DNA of 64,000 nucleotides from Chitinivorax tropicus. Its GTDB lineage: Bacteria > Pseudomonadota > Gammaproteobacteria > Burkholderiales > SCOH01. Below the pieces are notes generated by a model, which did no database searches, was not told where the DNA came from, and saw nothing but the letters and a program-made list of their open reading frames with translations. Below, piece after piece: positions 1-10,029 of this stretch. The stretch lies in the NCBI RefSeq assembly GCF_014202905.1, contig NZ_JACHHY010000009.1, forward strand, positions 1-64,000. Direction: 5' to 3'. Numbering within the stretch: the stretch's first letter is position 1; each line of letters begins with the position of its first letter. A program made the position numbers and the translations under genes.

Positions 1-94
1 AGAACTGCAACAGGGTCGCCAGGCAGGCCAGACCACTGGCCGCATGGTCCACTTCAGGACCTTCCGCTTCGGGGGGGAGTGTTTGTGATGACAT
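1..94 (-). CDS. N-terminus of probable type I secretion ATPase (partial)
   Basis: The minus strand reads ATG at 94-92 and stays open to the window edge, giving about 31 residues that begin MSSQTLPPEAEG and reach SGLACLATLLQF. The SGL-x-CL-x-x-L-LxF pattern is the start of the degenerate C39-peptidase-like domain found at the N-terminus of HlyB/LapB-type ABC transporters of type I secretion systems. The neighbouring large exoprotein-like gene fits that reading. No good ribosome-binding site is visible upstream. The identification rests on very few residues; the rest of the gene lies outside the window. Confidence 0.45.
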   Translation of the reverse strand, partial: MSSQTLPPEAEGPEVDHAASGLACLATLLQF

Positions 95-945
95 GATGAA
101 TAACTCTTAGAATGGATATATACACGCCCCATTACCTCATTCAGAGGTAATTGAATCAGCATCAAGAAAGTAATTAATCAACGCAAAGTCGCCTGCATTG
201 GTAAAAATACGCATAACCAAGTAGATACCATTGCGCACCAAACAATAAAAACAATTTAAAATCAATAAGATAAAAAAACAAAAGGCAACCAACCAAACCA
301 GCAACCTACACCCTACATACCACCTGGGTAGCTATTTTTCACGAGTTTGCTTTTCAGTCAGTATAGAAATCCAAAAAACACAATCAAATTACCAAGTTCG
401 AATCTATAAAACCAATCCCAACGAAAACACCAGGACAAGTATCAGATCAATGAGCAGCAATCGGCAGGCTGCATTCTATAATTTATTGTTTTTATTAAAT
501 TTTATTTTAACAAAATCAAGCAACCTAACTTCCACCACTACGTACAAGTTAACAATTAAATTCTGAACATCAGATGCATTCTTAGCACCATAACTGATTA
601 GTCGTTATGCATTAAGGTTAGTTCCATCTCATTACGCACATTCCTATCAAAATATCGAAATAAATTTACAAAACAACGTTTTAAACAATTTAATTTATTG
701 ATTTTAAATGGTTTTTCAAAAACAAAAAGTAATGTATCGTTTACAAAACAGCACTGACACGTTTCGATCCGTATACTCGGCCACATGCCCTGACCATCCA
801 GATTGCAATCGGAAAAATGACTGAAAAGCATGTTTTCGGTAAGAAGTCGGCTTATCCACCCAACAGACCGCGCACAGGGGTTCCATGCCATTACCGAAAG
901 AAGGGATGCATCGCGAGCGGCCAAGTGTGGCAACCCTCACATGAC
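95..945. other. AT-rich intergenic stretch, no supported gene
   Basis: About 850 bases, clearly richer in A and T than the housekeeping part of the window, with many A and T runs (for example 240-290 and 480-520). Open frames on the minus strand are short, lack ribosome-binding sites and have no protein-like composition. It probably holds the promoter of the secretion ATPase at its left end. Nothing else was recognised. Confidence 0.5.
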
Positions 946-980
946 AGCGGCCCCGTTGGCTGACAACCAACGGGGCCGCT
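946..980 (-). terminator. Strong hairpin downstream of the exoprotein gene
   Basis: Perfect 14-bp inverted repeat AGCGGCCCCGTTGG / CCAACGGGGCCGCT with a 7-nt loop (960-966), 38 bp after the stop of the 1019-4204 gene. There is no T-run on either side, so it is either a U-tract-independent terminator or an mRNA 3'-end stabiliser. Confidence 0.5.
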
Positions 981-1018
981 ATGGCACTACACACTAACCA
1001 AACAAGGGTTCAATGCCA

Positions 1019-4000
1019 TCAAACCCGAGAAGGCACCAGATTCATCAGGACTGACTGACTGGTCAACGGATGGTGTAAGACATCCGTGGCCACGTCCTTG
1101 CTGTGCAGACTCGCCATCGATTGGATCAATTTATCGACTGCAACTTGCGTGTTGGGCGATTGATTGCTCGCTAACAGTTGCAGTGTATTCAAGTCGCTGA
1201 GTGACTTCGTATTGCCATTGAATTGATTCAGCAATGAAGCTGGCGTAAGCGCCTGATCATGGCCAAATTGGATCTGGGTTGGCTGCACACCGGCACTCAG
1301 CACATTGCCGAAACGAATGTGGGATACATGCCCCTGAGCACCGGGGGTGTCGAACGTCATGACGAGATCGCCATTGTTCTGCACCACCCTCAGATTCTTC
1401 AAATCACGCTGGTCAAACTGGAAATTCACCTTCTGCCCGCTTCCAGAAGAGGCAATATCAATGAAAAGCCCTTTGAACTGCAAAGCATCCACCGGAATAT
1501 TGATACTGGCCCGTTCAGTTGCCACCATCAGTTCAGTGTCAGCGACATTCCAATTCCCAGCCTTCAACCAGCGCGCATTGATTGACAGCTCATTTGCTTC
1601 ATCAGAACTGTTATCCATGACCAGGATGAACCGATCCGAACCAAGATTGCTGTATGAGTAGCGGGCGGCACCGTCTGTAATACTGCCTTGTACCAAGCCA
1701 TACTTACCATTGGCATTCTGGAAGTAAAGCGCATTGTTACCATCCACAACAGCCAGAGTGGCATCGGATGCAATCGGCACACCTTTGCTGCCTTGGCTGA
1801 CCTGCGCAAGCAATGCATCAGAAATGCCAATTTCATCAGACTTCATATACTGCGTTGAAAACGCCTTGAAGGACTCGAGTTCGATATAGTTGCAAGTCAA
1901 CCCACCAGCCGTGACCTCAGCTACATAGTGCCCGGCAATACCGTTGTCAAAATTGGACTTCAAGAACAGGCGACCGTCCTTATTGAACATCTCACCGTCA
2001 TGCACCGGCATGAATCGGTTGGCAACCACGGCATCAAAGGTCTTCAGCTCGTCACCTTGCGGGCTGAGGCTTTCGGTATAGAGTGCGTTTTCGTTGGTTA
2101 CCCAGATACCACTGATTTTTCCATTCGCATCACGCTTGAGAAAGGTGATGACATCCGACTTGGCATTGTAGAACCCGCTGAAATTGTCCGTGAACGCGAA
2201 ACCGATCGTCGTTGGATTGGTAACGCGAGGATCATTGGCCACACCCGAGCTTTGCAAGACTTTTGCAACATATTGCATGCTCCTCAATGGCGAGCCACTA
2301 TAGAAAGGCTTATCAAAATAAGCCGATATGCTCATCTTCTTGCTGTCGAAGTCGATCAGGGCCATCAAATGCGTGCCACTGCCGGTGGCATCCGGCAGGC
2401 CAACGGTGACATTATGTGGCTTGCCGTTGAAGACTATATTCTGCGTTTTGACGACCAGAGAGGCATCACCGATCTGTAAGCTGCTCAACACATCCTGAAC
2501 AGGCCCAGACACCTTCTCCGCAAATGTTGGCGCATTCGACCAGCTCGTAGCAAGGCGCCGAGTCGGGTCGATGAACCAGGCCTCGCCTTTGTCGTCGGAC
2601 TGATTGATCTTGACCGCATAGTTGAATGGCGCCTCACCCAGCATCAGCTGATAATGACCGCCGCCGCCATTCAAGATGTACTGCAAATATGTGCGTACAT
2701 TGACATCAGCCGCTCTTGCTGCATCCGTATCGGTTGCCATGACAGGCATTACAATTGAACGGGAGGCGTTGTCGAGCGTGACATTGACGGGGGTGTATTT
2801 GTAACCATAGTCAATTGAGGCAAAGCCAAAATCCCCACCGAAGGCATACCACAATATCTTGAACCGAGGATCTTTCAGGAAAATATCCCTGGCCGCAGAC
2901 TCAGCCCAGGCGCCGCGCCGGCCTAATATGGCCTGCACATTCCAAAGCTTGACGAAACGTGACATCCCAGAGGGCAATACCAATGTCGTTGCTTGATTGG
3001 GATCAAAGCTCTGATCCATTTTATGGTCACGCAACTGATAGTAGACATCCACCGGCGTCGCATCGAAATCACTGTCGGGCCCGACCCCGGAGTATTGGGG
3101 AAATGTATCGATTGCAGACATTCTGCCGCCGTAGTCTTTGGTGGCCGATGCTTTGACATCTCCAAAGCGCATGGACTTGTCTTTGAAATTGATGTCCGCA
3201 ATGGCAGTATCGCCATTGAATTGCAGCACACCAGGCTGAGTACCTTGGACAATACCATTGTTACTCAGCGCCTTTTCGACGCCGTCAAAATACAATTTTA
3301 TGGCGTCATATTTACCATAATTTATTGCATACGCCTCAGCGAGTGCAGTTGCCCCAATGGCAATGCCGCCGAGTGGAACCGCAATACTGTCCAAGAAGCT
3401 CGATGCGGCGGCGGCCCCAAAAAAGCCCGCAGCAGTCGAACCTGCAAAAATCCCCAGACTGCCCACAGCAAATCCAAGCTGGGTTTCAGCTTTGGCTTTT
3501 GCCACAGGATCAGTTGCATAGGCAGCATTGAGACCAGAAAGCACAACGTCTGCAACCGAGAACAAACCTGTCAAACCGGTTGAGAGTTTTCCGACAACAT
3601 TCGCCACCTTGCTCAAGACACCGGTAACTGGTGCATCCCCGATGAATGCGCGAACGACAGATACAATCTTGACGGCATCCTTGGCTACATTGTATATGCC
3701 TCTGGAAAGCTGAAAGTAAGTTGCAGCCTGCATCGCCCAATTGGCTTTGCTCATATCAGTATGCTCAAGCCCCATCACTGAACGGATCAGGTAGGCAGTG
3801 CTCTGAGTCGCATTTTGAACGGAAGGAGGGGCCTCCTCATCCATCGTCACCGCACCAGTCTTGGCGTCATATTTCACCCCCTGACTGATGGCAACCGCTT
3901 TGTCCCTGGTGAAGTCGCTGAATTGACGAAAAATCGGCTCATTTACAGGCACCCAACGCACCTCGGTAGTGCCTGGATTGATGAACGCGATCTCATCCCC

Positions 4001-4204
4001 AGCAGGCCCAGAATTGACCATGGACAACGCATTCCACCCAGTCAGACCACTGGCTTCGGCAAGCTTGCTCACAGCAGCATCCCATCGCCTGCTGAGTATC
4101 GCGCCCTCAAAAACGTCTGCCACCAATGACTCCATCTGAGTCCGCTCCTCAGAGGTCAGCTGAGTCAGAACATTCTGAACTTGATTTTCCACGTTGTTTT
4201 CCAT
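1019..4204 (-). CDS. Large putative pore-forming exoprotein/toxin
   Basis: A protein of 1061 residues. The start at 4204 (MENNVENQ) is chosen because AGGAAG lies 5 nt upstream; an in-frame start 17 codons earlier has no ribosome-binding site. Residues about 180-296 form long Gly/Ala-rich hydrophobic stretches (GFAVGSLGIFAGSTAAGFFG, then a second one near 275-292), as in the membrane-inserting part of large clostridial/Mcf-like toxins. The rest is polar and beta-rich. No signal peptide, no RTX nonapeptides (GGxGxDxLx) and no obvious catalytic motif were seen. A probable type I secretion ATPase begins nearby on the same strand (with an 850-base gap), so export by that system is plausible. The surrounding AT-rich DNA suggests acquisition by transfer. 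The toxin call is inference from hydrophobic layout and context. Confidence 0.45.
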   Translation of the reverse strand: MENNVENQVQNVLTQLTSEERTQMESLVADVFEGAILSRRWDAAVSKLAEASGLTGWNALSMVNSGPAGDEIAFINPGTTEVRWVPVNEPIFRQFSDFTRDKAVAISQGVKYDAKTGAVTMDEEAPPSVQNATQSTAYLIRSVMGLEHTDMSKANWAMQAATYFQLSRGIYNVAKDAVKIVSVVRAFIGDAPVTGVLSKVANVVGKLSTGLTGLFSVADVVLSGLNAAYATDPVAKAKAETQLGFAVGSLGIFAGSTAAGFFGAAAASSFLDSIAVPLGGIAIGATALAEAYAINYGKYDAIKLYFDGVEKALSNNGIVQGTQPGVLQFNGDTAIADINFKDKSMRFGDVKASATKDYGGRMSAIDTFPQYSGVGPDSDFDATPVDVYYQLRDHKMDQSFDPNQATTLVLPSGMSRFVKLWNVQAILGRRGAWAESAARDIFLKDPRFKILWYAFGGDFGFASIDYGYKYTPVNVTLDNASRSIVMPVMATDTDAARAADVNVRTYLQYILNGGGGHYQLMLGEAPFNYAVKINQSDDKGEAWFIDPTRRLATSWSNAPTFAEKVSGPVQDVLSSLQIGDASLVVKTQNIVFNGKPHNVTVGLPDATGSGTHLMALIDFDSKKMSISAYFDKPFYSGSPLRSMQYVAKVLQSSGVANDPRVTNPTTIGFAFTDNFSGFYNAKSDVITFLKRDANGKISGIWVTNENALYTESLSPQGDELKTFDAVVANRFMPVHDGEMFNKDGRLFLKSNFDNGIAGHYVAEVTAGGLTCNYIELESFKAFSTQYMKSDEIGISDALLAQVSQGSKGVPIASDATLAVVDGNNALYFQNANGKYGLVQGSITDGAARYSYSNLGSDRFILVMDNSSDEANELSINARWLKAGNWNVADTELMVATERASINIPVDALQFKGLFIDIASSGSGQKVNFQFDQRDLKNLRVVQNNGDLVMTFDTPGAQGHVSHIRFGNVLSAGVQPTQIQFGHDQALTPASLLNQFNGNTKSLSDLNTLQLLASNQSPNTQVAVDKLIQSMASLHSKDVATDVLHHPLTSQSVLMNLVPSRV

Positions 4205-5559
4205 CATTACTTCCTTTCGAAACCAGCCAGTAGGTTCCTCCACTGGCATCATCAACCCGAAACATGCTCGCTATGAATTTCAAAAATACGTCAGATCCAC
4301 CAGCAGCTGATTACATCCGACCATCTCGCCACGGCCCAATCAAAACCATTATCAATCAAACACGTAGCAACACTTTTCATCTCAGCAACAGCTGTAGTGA
4401 CCATCTCACTTACATTGCAATCTCATTCAATCCGAACGAAGTCCGTTGTTGCAGTGGTACGCTAGCTTCCTTCCATGGCTTAAAAAGATTTTTGGTCCTT
4501 CCAACGGCACCCCTCACCAGGAAAACCTTGCAAAGCTGGATCTGGCGCGCCTCCTACTCTGTGGGGCACAGCCCCTCAGATACATCAAATTTCTTATATC
4601 TACATAAAAGTTAATTAAATTTATAAAAAACACAAAAACAAACATTTACCAATCAGATGCACAGCTTAAAATACTCAGTGAAAATCCATGACCATTGAAG
4701 TTTTCAGTTAAAACTCACTGACACAACAGGTATCACGAATGAGATAGTATTTTTTTAATGCAAAAAACCGTAAAAATCACAACATCAATACATTCTAATA
4801 CTGAAAATGAAATATGATCGATGCATATCAAATCAGATATACACACATTTGACACGGCAGCCATAAATTTATGATTGAATTGAGTTTCATAAAGAGCTGT
4901 TGCAATGGTCTCTTGCTTAACTCCTATGATCCAAGTGCCTGTTCTAGTTAATATCAAGCACTTTTCTTGCACTGTTTCTAGATTAGTTTCTGCAAGATGA
5001 AGTTAGTTCAGCAGCAGCATGTTGATATCCAGAAAAAATATTCTAAATTTGGTAAAAGATTGTTATCGAAAATATTTAACCAATTGATTTTTAATGAAAT
5101 TTAAAAGGTATACAATATCATCAATAAAATAACTGAATACCAGTCAGTATTACTAAATTGGCATATTTGCACTTAACTCAGTCTCAAAGGTGCTTTTAAT
5201 GAGGCATTTACCTGCTGAGTGTTCTGACCACACCTACGTCATATCGAGCCATCCACTGGGACGGAAAAAACTGGTTTCTTCAAAGAGTGATGGAAAACCA
5301 GAGAGGTGGAATGTGATGAGCTTGAGGCGACTTGACATTGGAAATGCACTGATGGTGCGATAACGAATGCACCCATGACACACCGACGCATCGGCCCCAT
5401 CCGACAAGTCAAGCTGACTGTGCGTGATATTGATGGATCAAATCTGTGTGTAACCCGTGCTGGTAAGCACGAGTTGAGTCAAGACAGCAGGCTGCCCATC
5501 TTGGAAGTGGGGAATTGGACGGGTATCCAGCAAGCTGGCTCATGATGTGTACGTAAAAC
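4205..5559. other. AT-rich intergenic stretch of about 1.35 kb
   Basis: Low-GC DNA with long A/T tracts (4590-4660, 4990-5160), upstream of the exoprotein gene and downstream of thrC. It must contain the promoter of the exoprotein gene, but no single good promoter stands out. Apart from a possible 54-codon frame at 5199-5363, open frames here are short, lack ribosome-binding sites and look random. No IS ends or tRNA were recognised. Confidence 0.45.
5199..5363 (+). CDS. Possible small protein, 54 aa, unknown
   Basis: ATG at 5199 with AAAGGTG about 7 nt upstream opens a 54-codon frame ending TAA at 5361-5363. The product starts MRHLPAECSDHTYV and ends IGNALMVR; it is basic, soluble and has no recognised motif. 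It sits in otherwise empty AT-rich DNA, though this stretch is less AT-rich than its surroundings. It could be a remnant of a decayed gene or chance. Low confidence. Confidence 0.2.
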   Translation: MRHLPAECSDHTYVISSHPLGRKKLVSSKSDGKPERWNVMSLRRLDIGNALMVR

Positions 5560-5586
5560 AAAACGGCAGCTTGAAGCTGCCGTTTT
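5551..5586 (-). terminator. Intrinsic terminator of the thrC operon
   Basis: Inverted repeat AAAACGGCAGC / GCTGCCGTTTT (5560-5586) with a TTGAA-type loop. In the thrC direction it is followed by TTTTG-TTTT, a typical Rho-independent terminator. It lies 27 bp after the thrC stop codon. Confidence 0.85.
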
Positions 5587-5612
5587 GACTATTCACCAAA
5601 CACGTCCGCCGC

Positions 5613-7019
5613 TCAGGCAATCCGTTCAGCTATATAGTGTTTCAATGCTTCGACATCAACTGCCATGACATCGACCCGCTGTGGTAGGCCTTCCATCCCA
5701 TCCGCAAAGGCAGGACGGGCGGGGCGCTCGCCAATTGCTTCCAGAATGGTGTCCTCGAACTTGATGGGCAGGGCGGTTTCCAGCACTACGGTCTGCACCG
5801 CTGAATCAGGCTGAGCCAGTGCCAGCTTCATGCCATCAGCTGTGTGTGGATCAATCACCACGCCAAACTGCTGTTTGACTTGTTGGATGGTCGCCAGACG
5901 GTCAGCATGGGTACTGCGCCCAGAGGTAAACCCATATGTGGTCGCCAATTCCCCAAAGCATGATGTCGCAGACAGATCGAAACCACCTTGCTGATCGACT
6001 TGTTGCCACAAGGCTGCCAACTTTGTACTGTCACGGCCTACCAGGTCGAATACAAAGCGCTCCAGGTTGGATGCTTTGGAGATATCCATCGACGGGCTGG
6101 AAGTCGGCTGTGCAGCCCCCCTGACCCGATACACGCCCGTGCGGAAGAACTCGTCCAACACGTCGTTTTCATTGGTGGCCACCACCAGCCGCTTGATCGG
6201 CAACCCCATCTGGCGGGCAATATGCCCTGCACAGACGTTACCGAAATTACCTGATGGCACGACGAAGTTGACCTGTTCGTCATTGCTGCGTGTTGCGGCA
6301 AAATAGCCTTTGAAGTAATACACAACCTGCGCGATCACCCTACCCCAGTTGATGGAGTTGACCGCACCAATTTTGTAACGTGCTTTGAATGCAGCGTCGT
6401 TGTTGACTGCTTTCACCATGTCTTGAGCATCGTCAAACATGCCCTGGACGGCAATGTTGAAGATGTTGGCGTCCTGCAGGCTATACATCTGGGCTCGCTG
6501 GAAGGCGCTCATCTTGCCATGCGGACTCAGCATGAATACATTCACCCCACGCTTGCCCCGCATGGCATACTCCGCCGCCGAGCCCGTGTCGCCCGAGGTG
6601 GCACCGACGATGTTCACTGTCTCGTTGCGTTTGCCCAGCACATATTCGAACAGGTTACCCAGCAGCTGCATGGCCATGTCTTTGAAAGCCAGCGTCGGGC
6701 CGTTCGACAATTCCAGAATATGCAGTCCAGCTCGCAAGGTTCTGAGTGGCGTGATGTCCGCGCTACCAAATACGTCAGCGGTATAGGTTCGCTGAATGAT
6801 ACCGCGCAGATCGGCCTCTGGAATATCCGTTGCGAACAGACGAACGATCTCAAAGGCCAATTCCGGATAGCTCAACGATCGCCACGCAAGCAACATGTCT
6901 GTGCTGATCTGCGGATAGGATTCAGGCACCACCAACCCGCCATCGGGGGCCAACCCTCCTAGCAGGATATCGCTGAAAGACGCTGGCGGCATGCCGCCAC
7001 GTGTCGATATATACCGCAT
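5613..7019 (-). CDS. thrC: Threonine synthase
   Basis: 468 residues, the length of the long bacterial ThrC class. The enzyme converts O-phosphohomoserine to threonine with pyridoxal phosphate, the last step of threonine synthesis. The N-terminus YISTRGG and the PLP-lysine motif NGPTLAFKDMAMQ (Lys113) are family signatures, and GATSGDTGSAA follows as the phosphate-binding segment. The start ATG (7019) lies 10 bp after the hom stop codon, so it is the last gene of the alaA-GNAT-hom-thrC transcription unit. A strong terminator follows. Confidence 0.97.
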   Translation of the reverse strand: MRYISTRGGMPPASFSDILLGGLAPDGGLVVPESYPQISTDMLLAWRSLSYPELAFEIVRLFATDIPEADLRGIIQRTYTADVFGSADITPLRTLRAGLHILELSNGPTLAFKDMAMQLLGNLFEYVLGKRNETVNIVGATSGDTGSAAEYAMRGKRGVNVFMLSPHGKMSAFQRAQMYSLQDANIFNIAVQGMFDDAQDMVKAVNNDAAFKARYKIGAVNSINWGRVIAQVVYYFKGYFAATRSNDEQVNFVVPSGNFGNVCAGHIARQMGLPIKRLVVATNENDVLDEFFRTGVYRVRGAAQPTSSPSMDISKASNLERFVFDLVGRDSTKLAALWQQVDQQGGFDLSATSCFGELATTYGFTSGRSTHADRLATIQQVKQQFGVVIDPHTADGMKLALAQPDSAVQTVVLETALPIKFEDTILEAIGERPARPAFADGMEGLPQRVDVMAVDVEALKHYIAERIA

Positions 7020-7029
7020 GACTCGCCTC

Positions 7030-8343
7030 TCAGTTATCCAGTGTTTCTACGCGAATACGGGTCACCGTCCCATGGATGGTCGGCAGCGCCTCGATTCTGG
7101 CCATTGCAGCATTGACTTGCTTCTCAACCGCCAAGTGCGTCAGGATGATCACAGTGGCGCGATCCACCCCAGCCTCGGGCTCTTTCTGCATCATGGCATC
7201 AATCGATATCCCTGCATCAGCCAGGATTCGCGTCACATCCGCCAACACGCCTGGACGATCTGCAGCGTCCAGACGCAGGTAGTAGCAGGTTTCAATCTCT
7301 TCGATCGGCAGAATCGGCAGATCTGCCATCTGATTGGGCTGGAAGGCCAAGTGAGGAACACGGTGCTCGGGATCAGCCGTTGCCAAGCGCGTCACATCGA
7401 CCAGATCGGCCACCACCGCGGAGGCGGTCGGTTCGGCACCGGCGCCAGCACCGTAATACATGGTCTGACCTACTGCATCACCCTTGGCCAACACGGCATT
7501 CATCACGCCATTCACATTGGCGATCAGGCGCTTCTCGGGGATCAGTGTCGGGTGTACACGCAACTCGATACCATTGGCTTTGCGCTTGGTCACACCCAAC
7601 AACTTGATACGGTAACCGAGCTGCTCGGCATAGCTGATATCCTGACTGGTCAGCTTGGAGATGCCCTCCAGATAAGCCTTGGAAAACTGCACTGGAATCC
7701 CGAAGGCAATCGCAGACATCAAGGTCAATTTATGCGCCGCATCGTGTCCTTCGATATCAAATGTAGGATCAGCCTCCGCGTAACCCAGTCGCTGCGCCTC
7801 TTGCAGCACGTCAGCAAAATCCGACCCTTTCTCACGCATCTCGGTCAGAATGAAATTGGAAGTACCATTGATGATGCCAGCGATCCATTCGATGCGATTG
7901 GCGGTCAACCCCTCGCGCAACGCCTTGATGATGGGGATGCCACCCGCTACCGCCGCCTCGAAGGCCACGGTCACGCCTTTTTCCTGTGCCCGGGCGAAGA
8001 TTTCATTGCCATATTCGGCCAGCAATTTCTTGTTGGCGGTCACAACGTGTTTGCCATGCTCGATGGCCTTCAACACCATGTCCTTGGCAATGCCCGTGCC
8101 CCCAATCAATTCAACAACGATATCGATATCTGGATGGCAGACCACTTGGTTGGCATCATTTGTGACCTCGACACCCTCACCTGCCACCTCACGGGCACGG
8201 TCGGTATTGAGATCCGCCACCATTCTCAGTTGAATGGCACGACCAGCACGGCGGCTGATTTCCTCGGCGTTGCGTTTCAGGACGGTGGCGGTGCCGCCAC
8301 CCACAGTACCAATGCCCAACAGGCCTACATTGATCGGTTTCAT
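7030..8343 (-). CDS. hom: Homoserine dehydrogenase
   Basis: 437 residues, monofunctional Hom without an aspartokinase domain. It reduces aspartate semialdehyde to homoserine, the branch point towards threonine and methionine. The Rossmann fold starts at residue 5 with GIGTVGGG (about 11-18). The catalytic domain contains the family segment GTSNFILTEM near residue 175. A C-terminal ACT domain (from about residue 345, LDAADRPGVLADVTRILADA) indicates allosteric control, usually by threonine. The gene lies 18 bp after the GNAT gene and directly before thrC. Confidence 0.97.
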   Translation of the reverse strand: MKPINVGLLGIGTVGGGTATVLKRNAEEISRRAGRAIQLRMVADLNTDRAREVAGEGVEVTNDANQVVCHPDIDIVVELIGGTGIAKDMVLKAIEHGKHVVTANKKLLAEYGNEIFARAQEKGVTVAFEAAVAGGIPIIKALREGLTANRIEWIAGIINGTSNFILTEMREKGSDFADVLQEAQRLGYAEADPTFDIEGHDAAHKLTLMSAIAFGIPVQFSKAYLEGISKLTSQDISYAEQLGYRIKLLGVTKRKANGIELRVHPTLIPEKRLIANVNGVMNAVLAKGDAVGQTMYYGAGAGAEPTASAVVADLVDVTRLATADPEHRVPHLAFQPNQMADLPILPIEEIETCYYLRLDAADRPGVLADVTRILADAGISIDAMMQKEPEAGVDRATVIILTHLAVEKQVNAAMARIEALPTIHGTVTRIRVETLDN

Positions 8344-8361
8344 GGTGTACGAATGTCCGGC

Positions 8362-8799
8362 TTATAAAGGTTTTCTGAATGAAAACGAGGGGATGATGAA
8401 ACCCTCACGAAAATAGAACTTATGCGCCTGGGTGCGTTGCGTACCGGATTCCAGCGAAAGGCTGGTTGCCCCTCGCCTTCTGGCCTCAGCTTCAAGCCAA
8501 GCGATCAGCGCGTGGCCGATGCCTTGCGAGCGTTGCGTCTCGTCCGTCACGAGATCGTCAACATAAAATCGTAGTCCATTGAATGTATCAAGAAAACTGC
8601 GAAAAACGGCCAGCCCTTTCACCAGCTGGCCATCGATGGCGACGATGATCTCGCCGCCATCCTTCACCACACCCTGCATGGCACTCAGATAATCCGAGGG
8701 CAATTGTGGCCGCAGCTGACGATGTACCAGCTCCGCGCGCGCCAGCCAGTCTGCCTCAACCAACCGTTTGTGACCATCCGTAATCGCCAGAATATGCAT
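8362..8799 (-). CDS. GNAT-family N-acetyltransferase
   Basis: 145 residues with the acetyl-CoA-binding motif A of GNAT enzymes (RSQGIGHALIAWLEAEA, about residues 90-106) and a C-terminal FYFREGF segment typical of the fold. The substrate cannot be told from the sequence. It lies 3 bp after alaA and 18 bp before hom, so it is co-transcribed with amino-acid biosynthesis genes. Confidence 0.85.
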   Translation of the reverse strand: MHILAITDGHKRLVEADWLARAELVHRQLRPQLPSDYLSAMQGVVKDGGEIIVAIDGQLVKGLAVFRSFLDTFNGLRFYVDDLVTDETQRSQGIGHALIAWLEAEARRRGATSLSLESGTQRTQAHKFYFREGFIIPSFSFRKPL

Positions 8800-8802
8800 G
8801 AT

Positions 8803-10029
8803 TTATACCGCGTGTCGTTTTCGATAATGCTCAAGGAAGCGTGCAATGCGACCGATGGCCTCAGTGAGATCATCGGTATTCGGGAGGAATACCACCCTGA
8901 AATGGTCTGGGCTCATCCAATTGAACCCTGTTCCCTGAACCAACAGCACTTTCTCTTCCAGTAATAATTCCAGGATGAATTGCTGATCATCGGCAATCGG
9001 ATAGAGCTTGGGATCAAGCCTGGGGAACAAGTACAGCGCACCCTGCGGCTTGACGCAGCTGACGCCGGGAATATCGGTCAACATCTGCCAGGCAAGATCG
9101 CGCTGCCGGGTGAGGCGCCCGCTTGGCGCTACCAGATCATCAATGCTCTGATAGCCACCTAAAGCGGTTTGGATGGCGTGCTGCGCCGGGACGTTGGCAC
9201 ACAGGCGCATCGATGCCAGCATATTCAAACCCTCGATATAGTCGCGGGCGTGTTTCTTCTCACCGGAGACAATCAGCCAGCCAGCCCGGTAGCCACACGC
9301 CCGATAATTCTTGGACAAGCCACCGAAAGTAATGCACAGCACGTCTTCAGCCAACGAGGCAATCGAGGTATGCGTGCGGCCATCAAACAACACCTTGTCG
9401 TAGATTTCGTCTGCATAGACGATCAATTGGTGTTGGCGGGCCAAGGCCAGAATCTCTTTCAACACATCATCTGAATACACCGCGCCAGTCGGATTGTTAG
9501 GGTTGATCACCACGATGGCTCGGGTATTGGGGGTGATCTTGTTCCGGATATCGTCGATATCCGGCAACCAACCAGCCTGCTCATCACAGACATAGTGCCG
9601 GGCATGGCCCCCACTGAGGCTGACAGCCGCAGTCCACAAGGGATAGTCTGGCATGGGCACCAGCACCTCATCACCGTTGTTCAGCAGCGCCTGCATTGAC
9701 ATCACAATCAGCTCGGACACACCATTGCCGATATAAATATCATCAATGGCGACGCTAGCGATCTTTTTCTGTTGCGTGTAATGCATGATCGCTTTACGCG
9801 CAGAAAACAAGCCCTTTGAATCACAATACCCGGATGCATCCGGCAAGTTGTGGATCACATCCTGAATGATTTCATCGGGCGCCATGAACCCGAACGGCGC
9901 AGGGTTGCCGATATTGAGCTTGATGATGCGATGCCCCTCGTCTTCCATCTGCTTCGCGCGCTCCAGCACCGGGCCGCGAATGTCGTAGCAGACGTTGAGC
10001 AATTTATTGGATTTGAGGACTGGTTGCAT
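8803..10029 (-). CDS. alaA: Alanine-synthesizing aminotransferase AlaA
   Basis: 408 residues, a class I/II PLP aminotransferase matching the AlaA (YfbQ) family along its length, from the N-terminal KLNIGNPAPFGF to the PLP lysine in TFGGLSKNYRACGYRAGW (Lys240). NPNNPTGAVY (about 176-185) is the usual cofactor-binding segment. AlaA transfers an amino group from glutamate to pyruvate. The gene heads the hom-thrC operon, an order familiar in Neisseriales. Start ATG at 10029. Confidence 0.93.
   Translation of the reverse strand: MQPVLKSNKLLNVCYDIRGPVLERAKQMEDEGHRIIKLNIGNPAPFGFMAPDEIIQDVIHNLPDASGYCDSKGLFSARKAIMHYTQQKKIASVAIDDIYIGNGVSELIVMSMQALLNNGDEVLVPMPDYPLWTAAVSLSGGHARHYVCDEQAGWLPDIDDIRNKITPNTRAIVVINPNNPTGAVYSDDVLKEILALARQHQLIVYADEIYDKVLFDGRTHTSIASLAEDVLCITFGGLSKNYRACGYRAGWLIVSGEKKHARDYIEGLNMLASMRLCANVPAQHAIQTALGGYQSIDDLVAPSGRLTRQRDLAWQMLTDIPGVSCVKPQGALYLFPRLDPKLYPIADDQQFILELLLEEKVLLVQGTGFNWMSPDHFRVVFLPNTDDLTEAIGRIARFLEHYRKRHAV

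Noticed and set aside
1019-4204. RTX toxin
   Set aside because: No glycine-rich GGxGxDxLx nonapeptides were found anywhere in the protein.
4264-4614. 116-codon plus-strand frame upstream of the exoprotein gene
   Set aside because: No ribosome-binding site, low-complexity composition and no recognised motif.
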